DNA of 64,000 nucleotides, taken from NCBI GenBank assembly GCA_021325355.1, contig JAJPHI010000014.1:65129-129128 (forward strand). Reading direction: 5' to 3'. Position numbers and translations under genes: made by a program. Origin of the DNA: Pseudomonadota bacterium (GTDB lineage Bacteria > Desulfobacterota > Binatia > Binatales > Binataceae). The notes under the pieces were generated by a model. The model saw only the letters and a list, made by a program, of their open reading frames with translations, did not search any database and was not told where the DNA came from. Positions 1 to 10,573 of this stretch are shown here, piece after piece (within the stretch, counting starts at the first letter, position 1; each line of letters begins with the position of its first letter).

Positions 1-1249
1 CTGATGGTGAATCGGACGCTGGAGCTTTACCGTCAGGTGCTTGCCCGCTCGCCGATGGCCCCGCGCCTCGTGTCGGAATCCCGCACTTCGGACACTGCCT
101 CGCCGCGATCATCGCGGCAAGCCTGGCGGCGATAAGCGTGCCCGCCTCCTGATGGCCGGCTTCGTTCCAGTGGCCGAATCCGGCAGGCGTGTTGCTGAAA
201 CCATGCAGGAACACGCGATGGGCTTCGGCGTAGGCCTGCATCGGCGGCGCGAGCATCAGGACGGCAAAGCCCTCGCGATCGCCGAGGGCCGCGATACGGC
301 GATCGGGATAAAAGAGATCCGGGACTCCCAGGTGCTTTTGAAAGCGGATGCGCACTGCGGGAACCGGCCATGCCTGGATGCCGTTTTCCTCGGTGACCGC
401 GAGAAACATCGCACCGTGCCGTGCCGCCTCATCGCGTACCATCGTGACCTCGGTTTCGGTCACAGCCCACGCCTCGCGCCAGGTTTGATCGACCGGCGGC
501 TTGTAGATGTTGTAGTTAATGGCCTGCTCGATCGGATGCTGCGGGGTCGGGCCGGATCCGCCGTGAAGCATGACCTCGAGCGTGTTTTTGAAGAGATCGA
601 ACAGGCGCAGATCGCGGTAGTCGAAGCGCGCTTCACACCATAATCGATAACCCGGCGAGTCGATGAACGGGCCGCCCGCCACGTAACGGCCGTTCTCGGG
701 TACCAGAAACGGGCGGCACTGATCGGGTTCGAGCGCTACCGAGTTATTGCGGACGTCATTGCCGAGGAAGATTGCCAGCACCACGATATCCGGATGGTAC
801 TTCCACACCTTGCGCTGGAGCGTGATCAGCTCCTGCAGCGTGCCGTAGCCGTCCACGCCGAAGTTGAGGGCTTCGACCTTGCGGCCTTTGAGGATCGGCG
901 ATTCGGCGAGCTCGCGGGCGATCACCGCTGTGAAGGTTTTGTCCTCCGCCACCTGCATCGCCTCGACATAAGAATCGCCGAGCACGGCGACGCGAATTGT
1001 GTCGGGCGGTTTGGTCAGCGGATAGTCGGGTCCGCGAAAGCCGTCGTGGTTGATGCGCAGGTAAGATCGGCCTTCGCGCGTGTACCATCCGTGCGCACCG
1101 GGATTGAGACCCCAGCCGCGCTCGGCATCATAACAGTAGAAATAGGGGAACCAGTGGTTGGCGATCCGCACCCCGAGGTCCACCACCAGCAGCGCCAGGG
1201 CAATTCCCAGTCCGATGAGCCCCAGCGCCGAAAGCACCTGCCTTATCAT
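1..1249 (-). CDS. SGNH/GDSL-hydrolase-like protein, membrane-anchored, C-terminus cut by the window edge
   Basis: The frame opens with ATG at 1249 and stays open to base 1, so the gene is partial. Residues 1-30 hold one hydrophobic segment (LGLIGLGIALALLVVDLGV), a membrane anchor or uncleaved signal. A block-I-like nucleophile motif GDSYVEA, a GNDVRNN motif (block III) and a late GHWNEAGH motif resemble the SGNH hydrolases related to AlgX/AlgJ polysaccharide O-acetyltransferases. The Asp that usually sits two residues before the catalytic His (DGH) is Phe here (FGHWN). The visible C-terminus carries CPKCG followed by a Ser/Pro/Ala-rich tail. It follows the CoA-transferase genes on the same strand by 58 bp. 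Family assignment is moderate; the substrate is unknown. Confidence 0.62.
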   Translation of the reverse strand, partial: MIRQVLSALGLIGLGIALALLVVDLGVRIANHWFPYFYCYDAERGWGLNPGAHGWYTREGRSYLRINHDGFRGPDYPLTKPPDTIRVAVLGDSYVEAMQVAEDKTFTAVIARELAESPILKGRKVEALNFGVDGYGTLQELITLQRKVWKYHPDIVVLAIFLGNDVRNNSVALEPDQCRPFLVPENGRYVAGGPFIDSPGYRLWCEARFDYRDLRLFDLFKNTLEVMLHGGSGPTPQHPIEQAINYNIYKPPVDQTWREAWAVTETEVTMVRDEAARHGAMFLAVTEENGIQAWPVPAVRIRFQKHLGVPDLFYPDRRIAALGDREGFAVLMLAPPMQAYAEAHRVFLHGFSNTPAGFGHWNEAGHQEAGTLIAARLAAMIAARQCPKCGIPTRGAGPSASGQAPDGKAPASDSPS

Positions 1250-1307
1250 CCGGTCGCAAGTGTATCGGCCGCCGACGAAGCGGCCAATATGACAACTTCG
1301 CTGGCGC

Positions 1308-2507
1308 TCAGATGGTGCCGCGGGCGCGCATCGCCGCGATCTCGTCGGCTGTCAATCCGAACTCCTCGGCGTAGACGCTCTCGTTGTCCTCGCCCAGGGT
1401 GGGGGCGGGCGAGGGCGTGGCGGTCGGCTGGCGATCCAGACGAATGGGCGAGGTGAAGATGGTCATCGGACCCAGTTCCGGATGGTCCACGTCGCGCAGG
1501 GTGCCGCGCGCGCGCAGATGCGGATCGGCGATCACCTCGGGCAATTCTTTTACCATCCCGCCGAACAGATCGTTGGCGCCGATAAGCTCCATGATCTCCG
1601 CACGGGTCAGTTGCGAAGTCCAGGCCGTGATGATGGCGTCGATCTCGTCGGGATACTTCTGCCGGCCGGAGAGCTTGTGGAAGCGCGGATCGGCGGCGAC
1701 GTCCGGTCGGCCCATCACTTCGCACAGCCTGCGCCAGCGGCGATTGTCGCCCGCGAGGATCATCACCCAACCGTCTTTGGCGCGGTAGGCGTTGTACGGC
1801 ACGACGAAGCCGCCGGAGCTGCGATTGCCGTCGCGCAGGTTCCCGAGCCCCATGCCGAGCGCGCCCATGTGGGTCGCCAGCGAGGGCAGGGTTGATTCCT
1901 GCAGCGAAAGCTCGACCACCATGCCCTCACCCGTGCGATCGCGCTCGCGAATCGCCGCGAGGATGCCGGCGGCGAGATGCGTCGCGCCGAGGATATCGAC
2001 CACCGGCGGTCCCGCCTTGTACGGCGGTCCGTCGGCGGCGCCGGTTAGCGCCATGATTCCGGTATTGGCTTGCACGACCGGATCGAAGGCGGGCAGATGG
2101 CGGTCGGGGCCGCTGCTCCCATAGCCGGTGCTGAACGCATAGATGAGGCGCGGATTAAGCGCGTGCAGAATCTCCCAGCCGAGGCCGAGGGCATCCATCG
2201 TGCCGGCGGCGAAGTTCTCGACCACGATATCGGCCTTCGCCACCATCCGCTTGAACAAGGCGCGGCCTTCCTCGCTCTTGAGGTTGAGCGTTATCGACCG
2301 CTTGTTGGCGTTCATCAGGGCGAAGGGGATACCGAAGGGCTGGTCCTCGCGCCGATAAAGCGCCCGCGCGCCATCGCCATACTCGGGCTCCTCGATCTTG
2401 ATCACGCGCGCACCCAGATACGCGAGCAGCATCGTCGCGTACGGCCCGTTGTAGTAGTGCGTCAGGTCGAGGACGCGGAGATCGTCGAGGGGCAGGGGCT
2501 TGCTCAA
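1308..2507 (-). CDS. CaiB/BaiF family III CoA-transferase (catalytic Asp present)
   Basis: Family III CoA-transferases move CoA between carboxylic acids in the cytoplasm. Counting from the proposed TTG start at 2507 the protein has 399 residues, the usual family length. The longer open frame would add about 120 low-complexity residues overlapping the upstream gene, and a GAGAAGG sits just before the TTG. Residues 8-40 hold the typical LRVLDL...YLGARVIKIEEP opening. FDPVVQANTG places Asp142 where the nucleophilic Asp of the family lies. It is third in a run of three paralogues (53 bp after the preceding stop) and the only one that keeps this Asp. Substrate not predictable from sequence. Confidence 0.88.
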   Translation of the reverse strand: MSKPLPLDDLRVLDLTHYYNGPYATMLLAYLGARVIKIEEPEYGDGARALYRREDQPFGIPFALMNANKRSITLNLKSEEGRALFKRMVAKADIVVENFAAGTMDALGLGWEILHALNPRLIYAFSTGYGSSGPDRHLPAFDPVVQANTGIMALTGAADGPPYKAGPPVVDILGATHLAAGILAAIRERDRTGEGMVVELSLQESTLPSLATHMGALGMGLGNLRDGNRSSGGFVVPYNAYRAKDGWVMILAGDNRRWRRLCEVMGRPDVAADPRFHKLSGRQKYPDEIDAIITAWTSQLTRAEIMELIGANDLFGGMVKELPEVIADPHLRARGTLRDVDHPELGPMTIFTSPIRLDRQPTATPSPAPTLGEDNESVYAEEFGLTADEIAAMRARGTI

Positions 2508-2560
2508 TTGCCTTCTCGCTTGAAATCTCGGCTGACGGGCGTCAGGCGTCTTCTTCTCGC

Positions 2561-3775
2561 CTAGGCGAGGATCCCCGCTTTCATCAACTGCTGGACGCGA
2601 TCGCTCGAGTAGCCGAGCAGCTCCTTCAGCACGGCCTCGGTATCCGCGCCGCGCATCGGAGCGGCCGAGCGGACCGCGCAGGGCGTGCCCGACATCTTCC
2701 AGGGGATGCCGGCGTGCTTGCGCCTGCCCACCTCGGGATGCTCGAGCTGGACCATGTAGCCGCGCTCGTTCAAGTGCGGATCCTCGGCGATATCCCGCGC
2801 GTTCATCGAGGGGAAGGCGGCGACCCCGGCCGCCTGCAGCGTGCGCGTGACGGCCCATCGATCCTGGTTGCGGGTCCACGCCGTGATCAGCTCATCGAGC
2901 GCGCTTTCGTTCTGTTTGCGCAGGGCCGCGGTCTTGAAGCGCGGATCGTCGGCGAGTTGCGGCTGCCCCATCGCCTGGCACAGCGCGCGCCATTCATCTT
3001 CGGTCCCGACCGAGATTGCGACCCATTCGTCCTCGCCCGCCGCCCGATAGCATTCGTTCGGCGCCATCACGACGTCGTGATTACCGTCGCGAACCGGCTC
3101 TTGCCCGGTCATTTCGAACTGCAGGAGACCCTCGGGCATCAGCGCCATCGCGGTCTCGAACTGCGACTGATCGATGTACTGTCCCTCGCCGGTCAGCGCG
3201 CGATGGGCCAGGGCGGTGATAATCGCAAAGGCGCCGAAGACGCCAGCATTGGGGTCGGGATACGAGATGCCGATTTCGGCCGGGTCGCCGTCGCGGTAGC
3301 CGGTGCCGAAGAACATCCCGGCCGCGGCCGCCGCCGGTGGTCCATAGCCGACGAAGCCTTTGAACGGTCCGGTCTGACCGTAACCGGACATCGAGATCAT
3401 AATGATATCGGGTTTGATGCGGCGCAGCTTGTCGTAACCGAGACCGAGCTTATCCATGACGCCGGCGGCGAAGTTGTCGGCCACGACATCGGCGTGTTTG
3501 ACGAGCTCGCAGGCAATCTCGATGGCCTCCGGGCGGCTGAGGCTCATCAGGATGCTTTTCTTGCCCTGGTTGTACTGATTGTAGTAGCCGGCGCGATTTG
3601 GTCCGGGGGTATTATCGGCAAACGGCGGAATCGCGCGCGTAACGCACGGGCGCAGCGTGCTTTCGACCTTGATTATCTCGGCGCCGAGATGCGCCAACTG
3701 GAGCGTGGCGAAGGGTCCGGCCCACGCCCAGGTGAAATCGAGTACGCGAATACCATCGAGCGGCAGATTGGCCAT
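2561..3775 (-). CDS. CaiB/BaiF family III CoA-transferase homologue lacking the catalytic Asp
   Basis: The protein has 404 residues from ATG 3775, which has GGGAGAAG five bases upstream; an in-frame TTG at 3790 is less likely. The opening LDGIRVLDFTWAWAGPFAT and the stretch around GAEIIKVES are typical of family III. At the position of the nucleophilic Asp the sequence is GYGPPAAAAAG, so Gly145 replaces Asp. In known heteromeric enzymes of this family, such as benzylsuccinate CoA-transferase BbsEF, one subunit can lack the Asp, so this may be the non-catalytic partner of a neighbour. It starts 19 bp after the stop of the preceding paralogue, which suggests co-translation. Confidence 0.85.
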   Translation of the reverse strand: MANLPLDGIRVLDFTWAWAGPFATLQLAHLGAEIIKVESTLRPCVTRAIPPFADNTPGPNRAGYYNQYNQGKKSILMSLSRPEAIEIACELVKHADVVADNFAAGVMDKLGLGYDKLRRIKPDIIMISMSGYGQTGPFKGFVGYGPPAAAAAGMFFGTGYRDGDPAEIGISYPDPNAGVFGAFAIITALAHRALTGEGQYIDQSQFETAMALMPEGLLQFEMTGQEPVRDGNHDVVMAPNECYRAAGEDEWVAISVGTEDEWRALCQAMGQPQLADDPRFKTAALRKQNESALDELITAWTRNQDRWAVTRTLQAAGVAAFPSMNARDIAEDPHLNERGYMVQLEHPEVGRRKHAGIPWKMSGTPCAVRSAAPMRGADTEAVLKELLGYSSDRVQQLMKAGILA

Positions 3776-3794
3776 CGGTGCTTCTCCCAAAAAA

Positions 3795-5012
3795 TCAAAC
3801 TACGCCGGCGGAACGAAGTGCCTTGAGGTTTTCGCCGGAGACTCCGAGTTCGGTGCAGAACACCTCTTCGGAGTGCTGTCCCAGCGACGGCGCGGGACGG
3901 CGAATCGCCCACGGCGTCGCGCCGTACTTCGAGGGCATCCCGGGCACCTTGAGCTTTCCCACGCCCGGCTGTTCGACTTCGGCGAAGAAGTTTCGTTCGA
4001 GCAACTGCGGGTTCTCGAACAGATCCTTCATGGTGTTGATCGGCGCGAACGGCACGCGCGCCTTCTGCGCGGCCTGATAGAGATCCTGCACCTTCCACTG
4101 GCTGATCCATTCGGACATCAGAGCCTTGAGGGCGTCCTGATTGGCGCCGCGGCTGAGGCGATCTCTGAAGATCTCCTCGTTGGCCCATTCGGGATTGCCC
4201 ATCAATTCGACCAGCGCCTTCCACTGATGCTCCTCGGCGGTGATGCAGAAGATCTTGCCGTCGGCAGCATCGGCGATAAACCACGGTCCGAGCAATCGCT
4301 GACCCAAGCGTGAAGCGACGCGTTGCGCATAGGTGTAATGAACGAGGTTCATCTCGAGCATCGCGGCGATCGCTTCCTGTTCGGAGACATCAATCGCCTG
4401 GCCCTTGCCCGATTTCAGCCGATGCAGCCACGCCGCCATCGAGGTGAACGCCGCGTGGGCGCCGCCCTGGAAATCGCACTGACTGCCGAAACACTTGAGT
4501 GGCGGCAGTTCGGGATAGGGCGAAGCGCCGGGGCTCAGGTTGGCCCATCCGCCGGCGTTGCTCGCGGTCAATTCGTAGCCTTTGTAGTCAGCATACGGGC
4601 CGCTGTCGCCGAACATCGAGATAGACGTCACGATAAGCCTGGGGAACTTCGCGCACAATTCCTGGCTGATGAGACCCTGCGCCGCGCGCTCCGGGGGTGG
4701 CACGTTGTGGATGAGTATATCGGCGCGCTCCAGCAGCTTATGCAGCAGATCGCGACCCTCGGGACGCTTCAGGTCCGCGACGACACCGCGCTTGTTAGTG
4801 TTGAGGTAAATGAAGATCCCGCTTTTTTCCGGATCGGGCTGGTTGTTCGGAAAGGGACCGCGACGCCTCGTCAGGTCTCCGCCGGGCGGCTCGACCTTGA
4901 TGACCTCGGCGCCGATATCGGCCAACATCTTGGCGCCGAACGCGGCTGAGATCCCCTGTCCACACTCAACCACCTTGATTGCTGCAAACGGTGACTTATT
5001 TGGCCTCTCCAC
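3795..5012 (-). CDS. CaiB/BaiF family III CoA-transferase homologue with Glu at the catalytic Asp position
   Basis: The protein has 405 residues from a GTG start at 5012, with GAGGA about eight bases upstream. VVECGQGISAAFGAKMLAD and GAEVIKVEPPGG form the family III nucleotide-binding opening. Alignment by eye with the downstream paralogues puts Glu147 (KGYELTASNAGG) at the place of the nucleophilic Asp. Whether Glu can form the acyl-anhydride intermediate is uncertain. It is the first of three tandem CoA-transferase genes and follows a flavin monooxygenase-like gene by 191 bp on the same strand. Confidence 0.84.
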   Translation of the reverse strand: MERPNKSPFAAIKVVECGQGISAAFGAKMLADIGAEVIKVEPPGGDLTRRRGPFPNNQPDPEKSGIFIYLNTNKRGVVADLKRPEGRDLLHKLLERADILIHNVPPPERAAQGLISQELCAKFPRLIVTSISMFGDSGPYADYKGYELTASNAGGWANLSPGASPYPELPPLKCFGSQCDFQGGAHAAFTSMAAWLHRLKSGKGQAIDVSEQEAIAAMLEMNLVHYTYAQRVASRLGQRLLGPWFIADAADGKIFCITAEEHQWKALVELMGNPEWANEEIFRDRLSRGANQDALKALMSEWISQWKVQDLYQAAQKARVPFAPINTMKDLFENPQLLERNFFAEVEQPGVGKLKVPGMPSKYGATPWAIRRPAPSLGQHSEEVFCTELGVSGENLKALRSAGVV

Positions 5013-5203
5013 GCGTACCGTCCTCGATACTCCTACGAGATGGATCTTCTTATCGCGACGCCGCCGTCGAAGGCAAATTCAGTCAGTCCGGACGAGATCG
5101 CGATAATCGGGGGAGATTGGCTTTATTCGTGGACGCTGAGGTCAGCGGCCGACGCGATCACGAGGGCACAGGCTGGTAGCGATCGAGGGCGGAGCGGAGA
5201 CCT

Positions 5204-6355
5204 TCACCGAGCCAGCAGGCCGAGACGCATCCGGCCGTAAAGTTCGCCGGCGCTTTCAAAGTCGAGGCTCGCGTGCTGGGCGCCGACCTGAATATTCCTG
5301 AAGGCCAATTGAATCGGATTCGCATTGTAGACGGCGTGGGCGCCTGACCCGGCATATAATCGGGATACTGCCCGGCGGCACAACTCGACCGCATATGCCG
5401 CCTGCCACTTGACTCGCGCCCGATAGCCCATGTCCGTCGTCCCGTGTCCGGCTGCAGCCACCGCGCCCATCAGGTCGAGCCCGTCGTTGATCAAAAGACC
5501 GGCGGAATGGATTTCGGCGGCGGCTTCGGCCAGCCGAATCTGGGTGGGCACGTATTCCGCTTTCCGTGCTCCGGTGAGGATGACGCGTCGCTCTTTCGTG
5601 CGCTCGATAAACTGCTCCAGGGCAAACCGCGCGGAACCGATGACCGCAGTCGCGACCGACATCGAAAGCATCGATTCGGCGGATACCCGGTAAAGATGGG
5701 TGGCGTGGTTCAGCGTATGAGGCGAATCACCGCGGAACATCGCGCGCGAATCGGTTGCCCGATGCGCCGGTACGAAGAGGTTCTGCGCCACCACATCCTT
5801 GCTGCCGGTGCCCTCGAGACCGAGCACATTCCAGGTATCGTCAATGATGAGCTCGTTGGTCGGGACCACCACGTGCACGAACGGCGCGCCGGACACATTG
5901 GCGCATCCGAGCATCACCCAGTTCGAGTTATCGACCCCGCTGCAGAACTGCCAGCGACCGTTGACCTGATAACCCCCGTTTACGGGTGCAGCCTGGCCCT
6001 GCCACGAGAGCGTGCCCGCCACCAAACCGTCGCGCCCGTCGCCGAAGACGTCGTCCTGGGCCGCCGGGGGAAAGGTGCCGAGGCAGAAATGGTGAGCGGC
6101 CATAACCATCAGGACCCAGCCGCTGGCCGGACACGCCTCGGAGACCGCCGCTACCGTATCGCCCAGGGTGCGCAGGCTCAACTCATAGCCACCGACGCGG
6201 GCTGGCTGCGGGATTCGAAACAATCCCGCGTCAACCATCGCCTTGAAACTTGGCATGACGACGCGTCGGGCCTCGATACACGCGCGGCTATGCTCGGCGA
6301 GGACCGGTTTGATGGCCGCTACGCGCTCCGCCAATTCTTCGGCTGTGATCTGCAT
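5204..6355 (-). CDS. Acyl-CoA-dehydrogenase-fold flavin monooxygenase (group D, HsaA/HpaB-like)
   Basis: The protein has 383 residues with an acyl-CoA dehydrogenase-like N-terminal helical domain, a middle beta domain (NGRWQFCSGVDNSNWVMLG, then an LEGTGSKD segment) and a C-terminal helical domain ending RNIQVGAQHASLDFESAGE. That last motif and the GTGSKD motif are typical of the acyl-CoA dehydrogenase C-terminal type 2 family, which includes reduced-flavin-dependent hydroxylases such as HsaA and DszC-like desulfurisation enzymes. No flavin reductase partner is seen nearby. It starts 9 bp after the sigma-54 activator's stop, so the two are probably one transcript. An ordinary acyl-CoA dehydrogenase is less likely because the EGTxEI-type catalytic region is missing. 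Confidence 0.8.
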   Translation of the reverse strand: MQITAEELAERVAAIKPVLAEHSRACIEARRVVMPSFKAMVDAGLFRIPQPARVGGYELSLRTLGDTVAAVSEACPASGWVLMVMAAHHFCLGTFPPAAQDDVFGDGRDGLVAGTLSWQGQAAPVNGGYQVNGRWQFCSGVDNSNWVMLGCANVSGAPFVHVVVPTNELIIDDTWNVLGLEGTGSKDVVAQNLFVPAHRATDSRAMFRGDSPHTLNHATHLYRVSAESMLSMSVATAVIGSARFALEQFIERTKERRVILTGARKAEYVPTQIRLAEAAAEIHSAGLLINDGLDLMGAVAAAGHGTTDMGYRARVKWQAAYAVELCRRAVSRLYAGSGAHAVYNANPIQLAFRNIQVGAQHASLDFESAGELYGRMRLGLLAR

Positions 6356-6364
6356 CGTGGGTGC

Positions 6365-7981
<1,617 letters not shown>

Positions 7982-8260
7982 TTGCCCCCGACCCAGATAC
8001 TCGCGGATCTCCCCTTACGTCATCCGCGCTCTCACGAAGCACGATCTCTACCGCGTTCGCCCGGGTTTTAGAACCGCGCCGACGGTTCCCCGGCCGGGCG
8101 CGCCTCACCGGATTTGCAGGCCGCTCCGCATCGTGAATCGCCGCCGACTCGAAGCTTATCCTTGGCTTGAGCGTCGGCGGCGCCGGCCCGCTCGGCCGGC
8201 ATCGGGCGGAGCGCGTATGGGTCAACCGATGCTGAAGCCTGCGCGGCGGACTGAGGTCGA

Positions 8261-9214
8261 TCACGCGGTCTTTTCGAGACGCTCGGGACGTTCAACCTTG
8301 TCGTGGTTGCGCGCGGCCTGACCCGGCAAGGGAATCCTGCTTTCGGTGAGCACTTGAATGAATTTGTTGACCGCCGGGGCGAGCTCGCGCCCTCGCTTAT
8401 AGATAATCGCCAGCGGCCGCATGAAGGGCCCTTCGGTAAACTCGAGCATCTTGAGCGAGCCGCGCGCCGTCTCCATCAGGACGGCCGAGCGCGGAACGAT
8501 GGCGATACCCTGACCGATTTCGACGGCCCGCTTAATCGTCTCGATGTTGTCGAATTCCATCGTGTAGTGCGGGCGTACGCCATGCTCGCGCAGGATCTGA
8601 TCCGACGCTTTGCGCGTCGCGATATCGCGTTCGTAACCGACGAAGCGTTGTCCCGCGAGCTCCTTGACCGAGACCCGATTGACCTTGGCCAGCGGGTCCT
8701 CGGGCGGCACCACCAGCACCAACTCATCATGACGAAAGGCGATCGAGGCAATCTGCCCGCGTTTGGCCGGATACGCCACAATGCCGAGGTCGATCTTGCC
8801 CTCGATCAGATCGTCATAGACCTTGTTCGAGCGCAGGTATTCAAGATGCACATTCACCTGCGGATAGGCGCGCAGGAATTCCGCCAGGTAGGGCGGAAGC
8901 TCATGCAGGCCGACGCTGTAAACCGTTCCGACGCGGATCGCCCCGGCCACCACCGAGCCGATTTCGCGCAGGCGATTTTCAAGCTCGAGGAAACGGCGCA
9001 CGATCTCTTTGCTTGAGTTATAAAGAATCTGTCCGGCGGGGGTCGCCTTGACGCCGGCGCGGGCGCGTTCGAGCAGCCGGCAATCGTACTTCTCTTCGAG
9101 GCTTCGGACCTGCTGACTAACCGCTGACTGGGTTACAAAATTCTGCGACGCAGCATAAGAAACGCTTCCACTTTCGATGATATCACAGAAGACTTTTAAC
9201 GTTTCGATGTGCAT
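8261..9214 (-). CDS. LysR-type transcriptional regulator (CysB/CynR-like size)
   Basis: The protein has 317 residues from ATG 9214; the open frame extends 17 residues further but MHIETLKVF is the normal LysR beginning. Residues 1-60 hold the winged helix-turn-helix (SVSYAASQNFVTQSAVSQQV) and about 90-300 the periplasmic-binding-protein-like effector domain. LysR proteins usually regulate a divergent gene and themselves; the divergent gene here, 190 bp away, encodes a glutaryl-CoA-dehydrogenase-like enzyme. A short inverted repeat ATAA-GG-TTAT at 9231-9240, just upstream of the start, is a possible operator half but too short to be sure. Confidence 0.92.
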   Translation of the reverse strand: MHIETLKVFCDIIESGSVSYAASQNFVTQSAVSQQVRSLEEKYDCRLLERARAGVKATPAGQILYNSSKEIVRRFLELENRLREIGSVVAGAIRVGTVYSVGLHELPPYLAEFLRAYPQVNVHLEYLRSNKVYDDLIEGKIDLGIVAYPAKRGQIASIAFRHDELVLVVPPEDPLAKVNRVSVKELAGQRFVGYERDIATRKASDQILREHGVRPHYTMEFDNIETIKRAVEIGQGIAIVPRSAVLMETARGSLKMLEFTEGPFMRPLAIIYKRGRELAPAVNKFIQVLTESRIPLPGQAARNHDKVERPERLEKTA

Positions 9215-9403
9215 AAATCTTACGCGCCATATAAGGTTATGTGATGGCTGCGGACGACGCAACAAGCGTGCGACCGCGGCGGGCGGGTCAGAAGTGGCGC
9301 GTCATCCGGGGTTTGATACGGTCGAGGGTTGCGTCGGCCTTTCGCGCCCAACTAAGCTCTTCCGGCCGCGTGTGACCGCAATAGAAGGAGTTGGATTGTT
9401 AAA

Positions 9404-10573
9404 ATGATCGGTTCAAGTCGCGACGTTGACTTCTTCAATCTCGACGAACTCCTCAGGCCCGAGGAGAAGATGGCGCGGGACGCCGTGCGCGCCTTCGTCA
9501 GTCGCGAGGTGCTGCCGCAGATCGAGCAACACTTCGCGCATGAAACCTTCGATCGCGGTCTCGTCGCGCAGATGGCAGACCTCGGCATTTTCGGCGCCAA
9601 CCTGCATGGTTATGGCTGCGCCGGCATGAACAATATCGCCTACGGGCTAATCATGCAGGAGCTTGAAGCCGCCGACTCCGGCTTGCGCTCGTTCGCCTCG
9701 GTGCAGAGCGCTCTGGCGATGTACGCGATCTACTCCTCAGGCTCCGAAGAACAGAAGCAGCGCTATCTGCCGGAAATGGCGCGCGGCAAGCTCATCGGCT
9801 GTTTCGGATTGACCGAACCCGATCACGGTTCCGATCCGGGTGGGATGGAGACGCGCGCGCGCCGGGACGGCCGCGGATGGGTGCTTAACGGCGTCAAACG
9901 CTGGATTACCAACGGCTCGATAGCCGACCTGGCTATCGTCTGGGCGAAAGTGGAGGAGGGGGTTACGGGCTTCATCGTCGAGCGCGGGACGCCGGGCTTC
10001 GCGACTTCTGATATCCATGGCAAGTTCTCGATGCGCGCGTCGATAACCTCGGAACTGGTGTTTGAGGACGTGCGGGTGGACGAGGCCCATCATCTGCCCA
10101 ATGCGCGCGGGCTGCGCGCGCCGCTCTCATGTTTGACGCAGGCGCGTTACGGCATCGCCTGGGGCGCTATCGGTGCCGCGCGTACCTGTTATCTATGCGC
10201 GCTGGATTACGTCAAGTCGCGCAAACAATTCTCGCGCCCGTTGGCCGGCTATCAAATGGTGCAGCGGAAACTGGTGAATATGCTGACTGAAATCACCAAG
10301 GCCCAGATGATCTGCCTGCGCCTCGGTCAACTCAAAGACGCCGGAACGATGCGACCGGAGCAGGTTTCGTTCGCGAAACGGAACAATGTTAATGCGGCGC
10401 TCAAGATTGCGCGCACGGCCCGCGATATGCTTGGCGCCAACGGTATCGTCAACGAGTATCCGATTATCCGCCACATGTTGAACCTCGAGACCGTCAATAC
10501 CTATGAAGGAACCTTTGACGTGCAGACGCTGATCCTCGGCCGGGACATCACCGGCGAAAACGCCTTCGACTAA
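9404..10573 (+). CDS. gcdH: Acyl-CoA dehydrogenase, glutaryl-CoA dehydrogenase type
   Basis: The 389-residue protein matches the glutaryl-CoA dehydrogenase subfamily: RSFASVQSALAMYAIYSSGS, then GLTEPDHGSDP (FAD/substrate loop), and a C-terminal TYEGTFDVQTLILGRDITG in which Glu368 is the predicted catalytic base. These enzymes oxidise and decarboxylate glutaryl-CoA to crotonyl-CoA in lysine, tryptophan or aromatic catabolism and pass electrons to ETF. GAAGGAG lies about 13 bp before the ATG, rather far. Divergent from the LysR gene. Its stop overlaps the convergent lipoprotein gene by four bases. A related dicarboxyl-CoA dehydrogenase specificity cannot be excluded. Confidence 0.88.
   Translation: MIGSSRDVDFFNLDELLRPEEKMARDAVRAFVSREVLPQIEQHFAHETFDRGLVAQMADLGIFGANLHGYGCAGMNNIAYGLIMQELEAADSGLRSFASVQSALAMYAIYSSGSEEQKQRYLPEMARGKLIGCFGLTEPDHGSDPGGMETRARRDGRGWVLNGVKRWITNGSIADLAIVWAKVEEGVTGFIVERGTPGFATSDIHGKFSMRASITSELVFEDVRVDEAHHLPNARGLRAPLSCLTQARYGIAWGAIGAARTCYLCALDYVKSRKQFSRPLAGYQMVQRKLVNMLTEITKAQMICLRLGQLKDAGTMRPEQVSFAKRNNVNAALKIARTARDMLGANGIVNEYPIIRHMLNLETVNTYEGTFDVQTLILGRDITGENAFD

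Noticed and set aside
41-643. Plus-strand frame of 200 codons opposite the SGNH-like gene
   Set aside because: The minus-strand frame from ATG 1249 has a membrane segment and SGNH motifs and covers the same bases; the plus frame has no family features.
2714-3826. 370-codon plus-strand frame opposite a CoA-transferase
   Set aside because: Antisense of a clear family III CoA-transferase.
7982-8260. Sigma-54 promoter (TGGCAC-N5-TTGC) near its activator
   Set aside because: Read by eye on both strands; no acceptable match found in this gap or in 5013-5203.
8068-8295. 75-codon minus-strand frame after the LysR gene
   Set aside because: Overlaps the LysR 3' end and has biased, featureless composition.
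9231-9240. ATAA-GG-TTAT as LysR operator
   Set aside because: Arms of four bases are too short to list as a site; mentioned only with the LysR gene.
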